In this document: positions 54,950 through 62,686 of the stretch, piece after piece
How the letters are laid out: every line of letters starts with the position of its first letter
Numbering within the stretch: position 1 is the first letter of the stretch
DNA from: Reichenbachiella agariperforans
GTDB lineage: Bacteria > Bacteroidota > Bacteroidia > Cytophagales > Cyclobacteriaceae
Direction: 5' to 3'
Assembly (NCBI RefSeq): GCF_900142205.1
Contig: NZ_FRAA01000001.1
Location: 402,803 to 466,802 of the forward strand
Length of the DNA: 64,000 nt
Translations under genes and position numbers: made by a program
The notes under the pieces: model-generated
The model's database searches: none
What the model was told of the DNA's origin: nothing
Seen by the model: only the letters and a program-made list of their open reading frames with translations

Positions 54950-56625
54950 TGGATCTGCAATCTACCTTTGATATCCCCGAGCTATGCCATCAGTATGGCG
55001 TACAGCATGCAGTCATTTCTCCAGGCTCTAGAAACGCCGCCCTTACCATTGCTTTCGCACGACATCCTGAGATCCAGTGCTACAGTGTGCCCGACGAACG
55101 ATCAGCAGCTTTCATCGCACTAGGACTTTCACTCAAAACCCACCAACCCACCGTACTGATCTGCACCTCAGGCTCTGCAGGGCTCAACTATGCCCCTGCT
55201 GTAGCAGAAGCGTATTTCAACCAAGTGCCGCTGTTGATACTCACAGCGGATAGACCCGCGGACCTCATCGGCAAACGCGATGGACAGACCATCTACCAGC
55301 AATCACTCTACGGATCGCACGCCAAAGCCTATTTTGATTTTCCGTCATTCGACGAAAATCTAGAGACTACACATACATGCATCCATCAGGCATTACAGGC
55401 ATGTACGTCTGATGCTTCAGGCCCCGTTCAGGTCAACGTTCCGTTCAAAGAACCTTTCTACCCAGAGCAGAACAAAACCTACCAAGCGACTAATGGACTC
55501 CAAGCAGTAGTACAAGCCGATTCTTCTTCAACTTGGGACAAATCGCTACTCAATCAGCTCACCCACTACTCCAAAATCCTCATCATTGCAGGACAGGGCC
55601 ACAAAGAGGAAAAACTGATCACGACGCTGAACCAGCTCAGCACAAAACACAATATCCCCGTGATCGCCGACGTGATCTCCAACTGCCATGAGGTAGCGCA
55701 AGCCATTCAGCACCAAGACCTATTCCTGATCAACCGTGATCCATCGCTACAGCCAGACCTGATCATCAGTTTTGGACTATCAGTAATCTCTAAGAATCTC
55801 AAGCTGTTTTTACGCGGATGTAAAAACCTAACACACTGGCACATCACACCAAACCAAGATGCAGCTGACACCTACGATCATCTCTCTGAGGTCATTGCTA
55901 TTGATACCTTGGCATTTATATCCGAATGGCTCAACACCCAACAGGAAGCAAAAGCAGCCCAGCAACAATTTTTTACCGAATGGCAAAATGCGAACCAATC
56001 TGCGCAAGCACTCATCAGCGACATCAATCCCCGAGATTGGACAGAGACGACTATCTACAAGACAATGCTAGAACATATCCCCGCTCATACCGACCTGCAC
56101 CTCGCCAATAGCATGGCCGTGCGCTATGCCAATACTTTGGCAGTCAAAAACCAGCTCGCGATATACTGCAACCGGGGCACCAGCGGAATAGATGGCTCTA
56201 ACAGTACGGCAGTAGGCACCTGCCTCGCCTCCGGCACCAACACCCTCCTGCTGACAGGAGATGTCGCTTTCCTCTACGACAGAAATGCCTTTTGGCACAA
56301 TCATCTGCCAGACAACCTGCACATCGTCGTATTCAACAACAACGGTGGAGGCATCTTTCGCATGATCGACGGACCAGCCGCTCAGCCAGAACTAAAAACC
56401 TTCTTCGAAACAGATCAGCGTTCTAGTGCATCACATGTGGCACATGAGTTTGGTTTCCGATACCTAACGGCTCATTCGTGGGAGGATTTGGACACCAGCT
56501 GGGATACGTTCTTTGATTTCAGCCAAGGCCGAATACTACTCGAAGTATTCAGTGATGCCGAAGAAAACAAACGCGCCTACAAACAATTATTCAAAAAAAT
56601 GAAGGATTTATCCTCCAGACATTAG
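54949..56625 (+). CDS. menD: 2-succinyl-5-enolpyruvyl-6-hydroxy-3-cyclohexene-1-carboxylate synthase
   Basis: This thiamin diphosphate enzyme of menaquinone synthesis has 558 residues from the ATG at 54949, where the family's N-terminal sequence begins; an in-frame ATG at 54892 lies inside menF. The N-terminal TPP domain has AVISPGSRNAALTIAFARHP, VPDERSAAFIALGLS and CTSGSAGLNYAPAVAEA. The C-terminal domain has YCNRGTSGIDGS and the TPP-binding GDVAFLYDRNAFW to FNNNGGGIF. It joins isochorismate and 2-oxoglutarate. Confidence 0.96.
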   Translation: MDLQSTFDIPELCHQYGVQHAVISPGSRNAALTIAFARHPEIQCYSVPDERSAAFIALGLSLKTHQPTVLICTSGSAGLNYAPAVAEAYFNQVPLLILTADRPADLIGKRDGQTIYQQSLYGSHAKAYFDFPSFDENLETTHTCIHQALQACTSDASGPVQVNVPFKEPFYPEQNKTYQATNGLQAVVQADSSSTWDKSLLNQLTHYSKILIIAGQGHKEEKLITTLNQLSTKHNIPVIADVISNCHEVAQAIQHQDLFLINRDPSLQPDLIISFGLSVISKNLKLFLRGCKNLTHWHITPNQDAADTYDHLSEVIAIDTLAFISEWLNTQQEAKAAQQQFFTEWQNANQSAQALISDINPRDWTETTIYKTMLEHIPAHTDLHLANSMAVRYANTLAVKNQLAIYCNRGTSGIDGSNSTAVGTCLASGTNTLLLTGDVAFLYDRNAFWHNHLPDNLHIVVFNNNGGGIFRMIDGPAAQPELKTFFETDQRSSASHVAHEFGFRYLTAHSWEDLDTSWDTFFDFSQGRILLEVFSDAEENKRAYKQLFKKMKDLSSRH

Positions 56626-56651
56626 TTTTGAGACTTTAAAACAAATACGAC

Positions 56652-57473
56652 ATGAGTACTTTCAACTGGGAAACCATAAAAGAATATACGGATATCAAAT
56701 TCGATTTTTTCGAAGGTATCGCTAAGATCACGATCAATCGTCCAGAGGTCTACAATGCCTTTAGACCCGAGACCAACTTCGAAATGCTAGACGCCATGGA
56801 TATCGCGCGAGAAAGAGCCGATGTACGTGTGGTAGTGTTCACAGGAGCTGGAGACAAAGCATTCTGCTCGGGTGGAGACCAAAACGTCAAAGGAGTCGGT
56901 GGCTACATCAGCGAAAACGGTGTACCTCGTCTCAACGTCCTAGACCTCCACAAGTCTATTCGCTCACTGCCTAAGCCTGTCATCGCCATGGTCAATGGCT
57001 ATGCCATCGGCGGAGGACACGTACTACACGTGGTATGTGACATCACCATCGCATCGGACAATGCCAAATTTGGACAGACTGGTCCTAAAGTAGGTAGCTT
57101 CGATGCTGGATTTGGCTCGTCTTACCTAGCCAGACACGTAGGCCAGAAAAAGGCACGTGAAATCTGGTTCCTCTGCGAACAGTACACTGCCAAAGAAGCC
57201 GAAGACATGGGCATGGTCAACAAAGTCGTATCCCTAGACAAACTAGAAGAAACAACGGTAGACTGGTGCAGAACGATGATGAAACGCAGCCCGATGGCAC
57301 TACGAATGATCAAGCGCGGACTAAATGCCGAGCTAGATGGTCAGCGTGGACTCATGGAATTTGCCGGAGACGCGACACTCATGTACTACCTCATGGAAGA
57401 GGCTCAAGAAGGCAAAAATGCTTTCTTGGAAAAAAGAGACCCTGACTTTGACAAATACCCTAAGTTCCCGTAA
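56652..57473 (+). CDS. menB: 1,4-dihydroxy-2-naphthoyl-CoA synthase
   Basis: This 273-residue crotonase-fold enzyme performs the ring closure of menaquinone synthesis. It shows [16 protein letters not shown], the oxyanion hole in [47 protein letters not shown] and the C-terminal [19 protein letters not shown], all typical of MenB. It starts 26 bases after menD. The remaining pathway genes (menA, menC, menE, menH) are not in the window. Confidence 0.96.
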   Translation: MSTFNWETIKEYTDIKFDFFEGIAKITINRPEVYNAFRPETNFEMLDAMDIARERADVRVVVFTGAGDKAFCSGGDQNVKGVGGYISENGVPRLNVLDLHKSIRSLPKPVIAMVNGYAIGGGHVLHVVCDITIASDNAKFGQTGPKVGSFDAGFGSSYLARHVGQKKAREIWFLCEQYTAKEAEDMGMVNKVVSLDKLEETTVDWCRTMMKRSPMALRMIKRGLNAELDGQRGLMEFAGDATLMYYLMEEAQEGKNAFLEKRDPDFDKYPKFP

Positions 57474-57481
57474 ACTGTAGT

Positions 57482-58033
57482 ATGCACAGACTATTGATAG
57501 GAGTATTAATGATCACCCTGGCTTTCGGTTGCGCACCGGCTAGGGTGATTGATTTTGTCAACGAAGAGATGGACTTTAGCAACTACCGCAGCTACCGTCT
57601 CATCAATTTCCAATCCGACAACAAGTCCTATTCGGCAGAAGGAACAGCCTTTTTCAATCAGATCGAACAAGAGATTCGGCTCAACATGCAAGTCAAGGAG
57701 TTTGCCGAACAGAAAAAAGATGCAGACCTCATCGTCCGCTACGAAATCATGTCAACCGTCACTGCCGAGACGCAGGGCAACACCAACTACTATGACCCAT
57801 ACTACTACTACAGTCCACCGCCACGCACAGTACACTACACGGAGGGACTCCTACTGATCGAGTTTCGGGATGCCAAAAAGAAAAAACTCGTCTGGCAAGC
57901 TAGCCTCGACCTCAAATACAGCCGCAAAGAGACCCCAGAGATGACGCTCAAAAAAACGATCGATCGTATCTTCCAAACCTACCCCTACAAAGCTGGATCT
58001 AACGAGAAGCTTTCAGAAGACACCAACCGATAG
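57482..58033 (+). CDS. DUF4136 domain-containing lipoprotein
   Basis: This 183-residue protein has a lipobox at LAFGC (cysteine about residue 17) and then the DUF4136 pattern: MDFSNYRSYRLINF, FFNQIEQEIRLNMQVKEF, DADLIVRYEIMSTV, LLLIEFRDAKKKKLVWQASLD, IDRIFQTYPY. It is probably anchored in the outer or inner membrane, with no known function. It starts 8 bases after the menB stop, so it is co-transcribed with the men operon, which is likely by position alone. A 42-bp minisatellite begins right after its stop codon. Confidence 0.9.
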   Translation: MHRLLIGVLMITLAFGCAPARVIDFVNEEMDFSNYRSYRLINFQSDNKSYSAEGTAFFNQIEQEIRLNMQVKEFAEQKKDADLIVRYEIMSTVTAETQGNTNYYDPYYYYSPPPRTVHYTEGLLLIEFRDAKKKKLVWQASLDLKYSRKETPEMTLKKTIDRIFQTYPYKAGSNEKLSEDTNR

Positions 58034-58034
58034 C

Positions 58035-58215
58035 CAGTGGCTCGGATGACTTAGTGGAAGGTTTTGTTGAGTTCGTCAATGGTTCAGGTGACCTAGTGGA
58101 ACAATCTGTTGAGTTCGTCAATGGTTCAGGTGACTTAGTGGAACTATCTGTTGACTTAGCCAATGGTTCGGGGGACTTAGTGGAACAATCTGTTGAGTTC
58201 GTCAATGGTTCGGGA
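58035..58215. repeat. 42-bp minisatellite (about four units)
   Basis: Units start at 58066, 58108, 58150 and 58192, with a diverged partial unit at 58035-58065. The core is GTCAATGGTTCAGGTGAC followed by TTAGTGGAACAATCT. As 42 is a multiple of three and no unit has a stop in one frame, both strands show a repeated 14-residue open frame, but there is no start or signal that supports a real product. It fills the space between convergent genes. Confidence 0.92.
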
Positions 58216-58228
58216 GCACAAGACTGTA

Positions 58229-58690
58229 TCAAGCCCCTCCCCTTAACAGAACCGTTCGAAACAGGACTTTCCGTGCATCAGCCTTCCTCAGCTCATGCTG
58301 AACATCTGCAATTAGCCCCATTTTGACATACTCGTCTGCCCGTAGCATGACGATCATTTGATCTCGCTGTGACTCTGGTAAACTGTTTTTTTGCTCGAAC
58401 ACCCACTTTGTGATTTCCTCCAGCGACAGCAGCTTTCCGTCCGAGGAGATTCGTGCTTCGACTCCTAAAGCTGCGTTTTTAGGATAACCTATAGTCAGTT
58501 CCCTAATCAACGACTTTTGCTCGACCTTAGTCACCGCTCTGGCCTCTGGTGGCTGTACGACGAGTTGATCATCCTTGGCTTTGATAGTCGCCGTGACCAT
58601 AAAGAAAAACAACAACAGAAACACGATATCAGGCAGAGAGGCAGTAGAAATTTCTGATTTAGAGACATTCTTGGTTTTGAACTTTTTCAT
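58229..58690 (-). CDS. ExbD/TolR family biopolymer transporter (second copy)
   Basis: From the ATG at 58690 (MKKFKTKN) the protein has 153 residues; an in-frame TTG two codons upstream is less likely. A single membrane helix (LPDIVFLLLFFFMVTATIK) with the conserved aspartate lies at about 19-38, and the periplasmic domain ends in KADARKVLFRTVLLRGG. ExbD works with ExbB and TonB to power outer-membrane transport with the proton gradient. It is 36 bases downstream of the other ExbD gene. No exbB or tonB gene lies in the visible neighbourhood. The gene ends next to the minisatellite. Confidence 0.93.
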   Translation of the reverse strand: MKKFKTKNVSKSEISTASLPDIVFLLLFFFMVTATIKAKDDQLVVQPPEARAVTKVEQKSLIRELTIGYPKNAALGVEARISSDGKLLSLEEITKWVFEQKNSLPESQRDQMIVMLRADEYVKMGLIADVQHELRKADARKVLFRTVLLRGGA

Positions 58691-58726
58691 CTTCAATGCG
58701 CTTTAGAGTGATTTAGAATTAGACTA

Positions 58727-59284
58727 TTATTTGATTGCCAGTGCATCTGGCTCGGCTATCGATATATTCATCGGGATACCTTCTTTGCCTTTCTCGTATA
58801 GGATACGCTGCTCCAGCGCCGACTGATCCAGTGCCCGATAGGCTGACGCACTCATCCCGACTCGGTCGCCATAGATGGTGTAGTATGACTCCTTGACTTC
58901 ATCTAGCAACGTGATGAACATCTTGTAATCCGTCCCTCGATCTGTCTTGATAGACACCACGGCATCTTGAGGAGACTCAGCGAAGTGATCACTATGGGAT
59001 TCGTTGAGGATAAAATTGATCAACTCAGACTGTAGACCAGACAGGTCTCCGCGCACTTCGTTTTCTATAAGGTACTGGTTCTTCGAATTGACATAAATGT
59101 TGAACACATTCCTATCCTTGATTTTGATCGTCGTAGGATCATCTACCTCTGGTGGCAGTTTGAGCATCAACCCTTTTTCTTGGAGAATGGTCGTGCTGAC
59201 CAAAAAGAAAATCAAGAGCAGAAAAGCAATATCTGCCATCGATCCAGTATTGATACTTTCGAGTTTAAGTTTGTTCGATCTCAT
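58727..59284 (-). CDS. ExbD/TolR family biopolymer transporter (first copy)
   Basis: From the ATG at 59284 (MRSNKLKLESINTG) the protein has 185 residues; the longer frame to 59326 adds a non-conserved stretch. The membrane helix with the essential aspartate is in SMADIAFLLLIFFLVSTTI at about 15-33. The periplasmic part has the segment KTDRGTDYKMFITLLDEVKESY, typical of ExbD. It differs clearly from the second copy, as in the ExbD pairs of other Bacteroidota, where an exbB gene normally precedes them. Here the upstream gene is an unrelated membrane protein. Confidence 0.92.
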   Translation of the reverse strand: MRSNKLKLESINTGSMADIAFLLLIFFLVSTTILQEKGLMLKLPPEVDDPTTIKIKDRNVFNIYVNSKNQYLIENEVRGDLSGLQSELINFILNESHSDHFAESPQDAVVSIKTDRGTDYKMFITLLDEVKESYYTIYGDRVGMSASAYRALDQSALEQRILYEKGKEGIPMNISIAEPDALAIK

Positions 59285-59381
59285 GGGCTTTTTGTATTTA
59301 CAATCCCACGATGACCTAATAGTCACAACGATGACAGCTATTTTTCATCTATCATACTGGTGTGACCGATAAGAAAACAGG

Positions 59382-59945
59382 TTACTTTCTTTCCAACCGT
59401 CTAAATCCAATGTAAATCAATACACTACAAAGGGTTAAGCCTATGATGGCGGGGATCAATATTGATTTCCCAGATTCTCCTGCATTTTGAATACTCCAAA
59501 CCATTTTTCCGGTAGCCATCAGTACTACGACAGCTATCCCCATGGGCAAGCTCCGTTTCCAAAAGGCCAACCCTAATGCGATAAATGAAATGGGGATCGT
59601 CAAGGTCATTAACCACTTGCTCAGGTTCCACGCTCCATAGAGGTATTCTTTTTCAAAAGCTAAAAATGCTACCACACTGTCCTCTACGGTTTCGGGTTTG
59701 GGAAACCAAAACATACTCGTAAACAAAGCAAATAGTGAAATAGCCATGCCCGCATAACTTTTGTTGAAAGCGGCATAACAAAACGGCAGCAAAAACAGCG
59801 GTCTTAGATACCAACTCCATTGATTGTGATGTCTTTCAAAGACCCATTCAAAAAACGGCTCGTTGGTCATCGACACCACGATGAATACAATCGTAAAAAC
59901 GAAGAATATGGCGCCTATTCCTTTATCTAATTGTCTATTGATCAT
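59382..59945 (-). CDS. Hypothetical inner-membrane protein, about six helices
   Basis: This 187-residue hydrophobic protein has helices at about 10-28, 43-60 (YLRPLFLLPFCYAAFN), 63-80, 108-130 (KWLMTLTIPISFIALGLAF), 133-150 and 162-180, and a basic C-terminus (FRRLERK). I do not recognise a family. The short length and lack of charged motifs in the helices give no clue to function. It lies upstream of the two ExbD genes on the same strand with a 97-base gap, where no terminator is visible. Confidence 0.65.
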   Translation of the reverse strand: MINRQLDKGIGAIFFVFTIVFIVVSMTNEPFFEWVFERHHNQWSWYLRPLFLLPFCYAAFNKSYAGMAISLFALFTSMFWFPKPETVEDSVVAFLAFEKEYLYGAWNLSKWLMTLTIPISFIALGLAFWKRSLPMGIAVVVLMATGKMVWSIQNAGESGKSILIPAIIGLTLCSVLIYIGFRRLERK

Positions 59946-60014
59946 AGGTCTCTTTATCTATGCGAGTATAATGATACAACATCTACTACAACAAAAGAAA
60001 CCTCCTATAATCCC

Positions 60015-60086
60015 CTCCGCTCACCGATGGGGATAGCCCGGTCTATCGCCGGGCTATGACGTGATTTTATGGCCTTTGAAATGCCA
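60015..60086. repeat. REP-like repeat, copy A
   Basis: This 72-bp element starts CTCCGCTCACCGATGG and ends CTTTGAAATGCCA. It contains a nine-pair hairpin (ATAGCCCGG / CCGGGCTAT) with a TCTATCG loop. A near-identical copy lies at 60712-60784 in the same orientation. Confidence 0.9.
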
Positions 60087-60160
60087 AAAAGGCTTCAGTT
60101 GCAGTGAGTAATATAACTGGGCAGGAAGAGAAAGGCTCCAAAAGAATATACCATATGTTT

Positions 60161-60568
60161 TTAGTTTCTCATTATCGTAACACTCTCTCCGCAGGCCAAC
60201 GCCGCATTCTCAGATGATATTCCTTGAGCATTAATTACTCCTTCAGTAAAAGAATCACCTAACCGAATGGTTACCACACTAGAGCTACTCCCAGAAACAA
60301 TTTCAATATCACCAGAGATCACCTCCCAATCTATACTTGGATCAGTAAGATTTGTAAAGTACTCATACTCAATTATTTCCCCTATACTTAGATCAGAATT
60401 TCTTTGAATACAGCAAGCTGTACCTGTAAAATTAGGATCATACACCTCCGTATTCGCACAGGTATCAGGAGCATCATCCTCTAAGCTAACTGTGTTATCA
60501 TCGCTATCCGAACAAGAGAAAGTTAACGCACCAATAAAAAAAAGAACTATTCTAAAATTTTTCATCAT
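60161..60568 (-). CDS. Small lipoprotein of unknown function
   Basis: This 135-residue protein has a signal sequence with lipobox LTFSC (cysteine about residue 19), followed by an acidic SDSDDN tether that is usual for surface-exposed Bacteroidota lipoproteins. The rest has a DTCANTEVYDPNFTGTACC segment with paired cysteines and a beta-rich end (DIEIVSGSSSSVVTIRLG; ALACGESVTI) that resembles a PKD/Ig-like fold. I do not recognise the family. It lies alone between the two REP-like copies. A second ATG at 60565 is equally possible. Confidence 0.7.
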   Translation of the reverse strand: MMKNFRIVLFFIGALTFSCSDSDDNTVSLEDDAPDTCANTEVYDPNFTGTACCIQRNSDLSIGEIIEYEYFTNLTDPSIDWEVISGDIEIVSGSSSSVVTIRLGDSFTEGVINAQGISSENAALACGESVTIMRN

Positions 60569-60940
60569 TATATGTTTTTAAGAATTATATACTACTGTAA
60601 CGTCACAGTGAATCCTTACTTGTTAAAAATATGATTAAAAATAGTTAATAATAATCGATGTTGCATGGTTTTGCCCCACTAACTCCCCAGTCTTAGCGGA
60701 AGTTAAAACCTCTCCGCTCACCGATGGGTGATAGCTCGGTCTATCGCCGGGCTATGACGTGATTTTATGGTCTTTGAAATGCCAGAGGTTTCAGCTAATC
60801 AAACCTCGACTACCAAAGGTCGCACTTACAAGCTCGATAGCTATATCAGTCAGCTTACCCATGCCAATTGCTACCAACTTACCTTGAAGAACTTCAAACC
60901 AATTTTTCTTGTTAAGTTTTTTTTTTTTAAAAAAGTACTT
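60569..60940. other. Spacer with REP-like copy and T12A6 homopolymer
   Basis: This 372-base spacer lies between the small lipoprotein and the winged-helix-like gene. It holds REP-like copy B (60712-60784) and, at 60917-60934, twelve T followed by six A. A frame at 60767-61036 on the plus strand crosses this run and has no family features, so I do not call it. Confidence 0.55.
60712..60784. repeat. REP-like repeat, copy B
   Basis: This is the same element as at 60015, with few changes (for example ATAGCTCGG in place of ATAGCCCGG, which still pairs through G-T with CCGGGCTAT). Both copies are in direct orientation, about 700 bases apart, and flank the small lipoprotein gene. Identity stops shortly after ATGCCA. 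Confidence 0.9.
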
Positions 60941-61180
60941 TCAAGTCTTCAAATCCATCAAAAACATCATACCATTAATGTAAGCAGATACAGAATCATA
61001 AGAGGCCGCAAGTTTAACAAAACCATCACCTTCTAAATCTTTACCAATTTGATATGATTCTTCATATGACAACCCTATTCCGTAATCTCCAAGAAGCTCA
61101 GAAATTTCATAGAATTTACCATCAAACTTTCTTTCATATAGAGCTAGTAATACTTGAATCTTTTTTTCTGAGAACTTCAT
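60941..61180 (-). CDS. Hypothetical small protein, winged-helix-like
   Basis: This 79-residue protein is rich in charged helices: EKKIQVLLALYERKFDGKFYEISELLGDYG and SYEESYQIGKDLEGDGFVKLA (each shorter than a full domain). The pattern of a helix, a helix-turn and a GFVKLAASYDSVSAYI beta hairpin fits a winged helix, but I cannot name a family. It has an ATG start and lies alone, 223 bases from the NlpC/P60 gene. A short AAAGTACTTT palindrome and a T-run follow the stop on its strand and may act as a terminator. Confidence 0.55.
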   Translation of the reverse strand: MKFSEKKIQVLLALYERKFDGKFYEISELLGDYGIGLSYEESYQIGKDLEGDGFVKLAASYDSVSAYINGMMFLMDLKT

Positions 61181-61403
61181 TCTTGCAGTATAGTTTTTTT
61201 TAATATCGAGAACACCTCACAAAGCACACACTGCACTTCATGTTCACTTAAAACTGGTTATTTTTAGGATACGCCCAATCCATTTAGTGAAAATTTATTT
61301 TCCCCAAGCCTCATTCTCAACTAGACGGTGCGCTCAAAAGCAAATCCGACCAATCTAGGATACTTGGAGGGACGAAACATGGGTGCTTTAGCAATAAGGT
61401 TAA

Positions 61404-62576
61404 TCAATACCACTTACTTATCCCGCGCTCATTGCCGAGGTATCTTCGGCTACCGAGATACCTGTTGGTATTAGACTCGTCATAGAACTCAGATGCTGGA
61501 TCGACGGAGCTGACCCGAACATTTCGGGAGGCATGTACGAAAGTGCTATCTCCCATCCACAGCCCTACATGCGTCACACGCTGCTGGGTGGTATCGGTAG
61601 CTGCTCTACCAAAAAACATCAAGTCTCCCTTGGCTAGCCCTTCGAATTTCAATGCTGGATCGACTACCTGTCCTGCATGTATCTGCTGTGAAGCGTCTCT
61701 CGGGATCACATAGCCATTCATGAGATAGGCTGTTTTGGTAAATCCCGAACAATCGACTCCTTTGGCCGACGTGCCTCCCCAGAGATAGGGTGTTCCTAAC
61801 AGATCCAGCGCATAACCCATCACACCATCACCTGTAGCAGACACATTTTCCTTCCATGTCTTAAAATCCGTTACTTCTGACTGACGAACGTACCCCAATC
61901 TCCCATCAGGAAATACCACCTCTACATGATCACCTGACTGTTGTCTAGCTACCAATCGATCACCGAGCACCACGTCTGAGACTATAGCAGACTCCTCTGC
62001 ATCGGCATAGACATTGCCATAGTTGTGTAGGTATATAACTTGGGGACTTTTGCTCCATCGGAGCTGCTCCGAGGCAGTCATGAGCTGAACGCCTCCATGA
62101 TCTACCCAAGAGATATAGCCATCAGGCGTCTGTACCAGATACCACTCTCCGGTACGCTTCAGTACCTTGAGCGTCATCCCTAAGAGCGCCTGAGTCGCCA
62201 GCTCTGCCGAATGTCGTGCTTCGGAGCGGATATTACAGACCGAGTTGTTGACGAGCGCATAGGCCATCTCTCCCACCGAACTATCAGGCAGCGTGATCGC
62301 CTGATTATCCACACGAATCTCTTGCAGCAACAACTGCTCTTCTAGAACCTCCAACGCCGCAGGCTGATTGGTCTCTCCTATGATCTTCACCTGCCCCTTG
62401 TCGTACAGCAGCGAGATGTCATACACCGCCACACGTTTGTCGGGGGCGTATGTCACGCGAATACTGTCGTTGATTTCTTCTAATCTACCGATCTGTCTCC
62501 AACTGTCGGTATGACATCCTGACCAGACCAAGGTCAATAGTATGGCAATAGGCCATGTGGTTTTGAGTAGCTTCAT
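61404..62576 (-). CDS. NlpC/P60 (C40) peptidase lipoprotein with SH3 domains
   Basis: From the ATG at 62576 (MKLLKTTWPIAILL) the protein has 390 residues; the frame to 62603 adds nine. The lipobox is VWSGC (cysteine about residue 21). Two bacterial SH3-like domains lie at about 105-170 (CNIRSEARHSAELATQALLG) and 175-240. The NlpC/P60 domain follows, with catalytic C276 in VDCSGF and histidine in RVTHVGLWMGD. It resembles YkfC-like gamma-D-glutamyl-diamino acid peptidases that cleave murein peptides. As a lipoprotein it acts at the envelope. It is divergent from hisS with about 110 bases between. Confidence 0.92.
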   Translation of the reverse strand: MKLLKTTWPIAILLTLVWSGCHTDSWRQIGRLEEINDSIRVTYAPDKRVAVYDISLLYDKGQVKIIGETNQPAALEVLEEQLLLQEIRVDNQAITLPDSSVGEMAYALVNNSVCNIRSEARHSAELATQALLGMTLKVLKRTGEWYLVQTPDGYISWVDHGGVQLMTASEQLRWSKSPQVIYLHNYGNVYADAEESAIVSDVVLGDRLVARQQSGDHVEVVFPDGRLGYVRQSEVTDFKTWKENVSATGDGVMGYALDLLGTPYLWGGTSAKGVDCSGFTKTAYLMNGYVIPRDASQQIHAGQVVDPALKFEGLAKGDLMFFGRAATDTTQQRVTHVGLWMGDSTFVHASRNVRVSSVDPASEFYDESNTNRYLGSRRYLGNERGISKWY

Positions 62577-62686
62577 AGCCGCTAAACTAAACAATTTGGG
62601 CATAAATAGGCAGGGCTTGAATATCTACACAAAACATTGGTTTCGAATCCTTGGGTTCTTAGTTTTGCTCAAATTTTAAAACATCA

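Noticed and set aside
58035-58215. Possible CRISPR array
   Set aside because: The units are contiguous with no unique spacers and no cas genes are nearby.
57999-58326. Open frames on both strands through the minisatellite with 14-residue repeats
   Set aside because: They follow from a 42-bp unit without stops, overlap flanking genes and lack signals or homologues.
60767-61036. 89-codon plus-strand frame that starts in REP-like copy B
   Set aside because: It crosses the T12A6 run, which gives a run of phenylalanine and lysine, and lies antisense to a better candidate gene.
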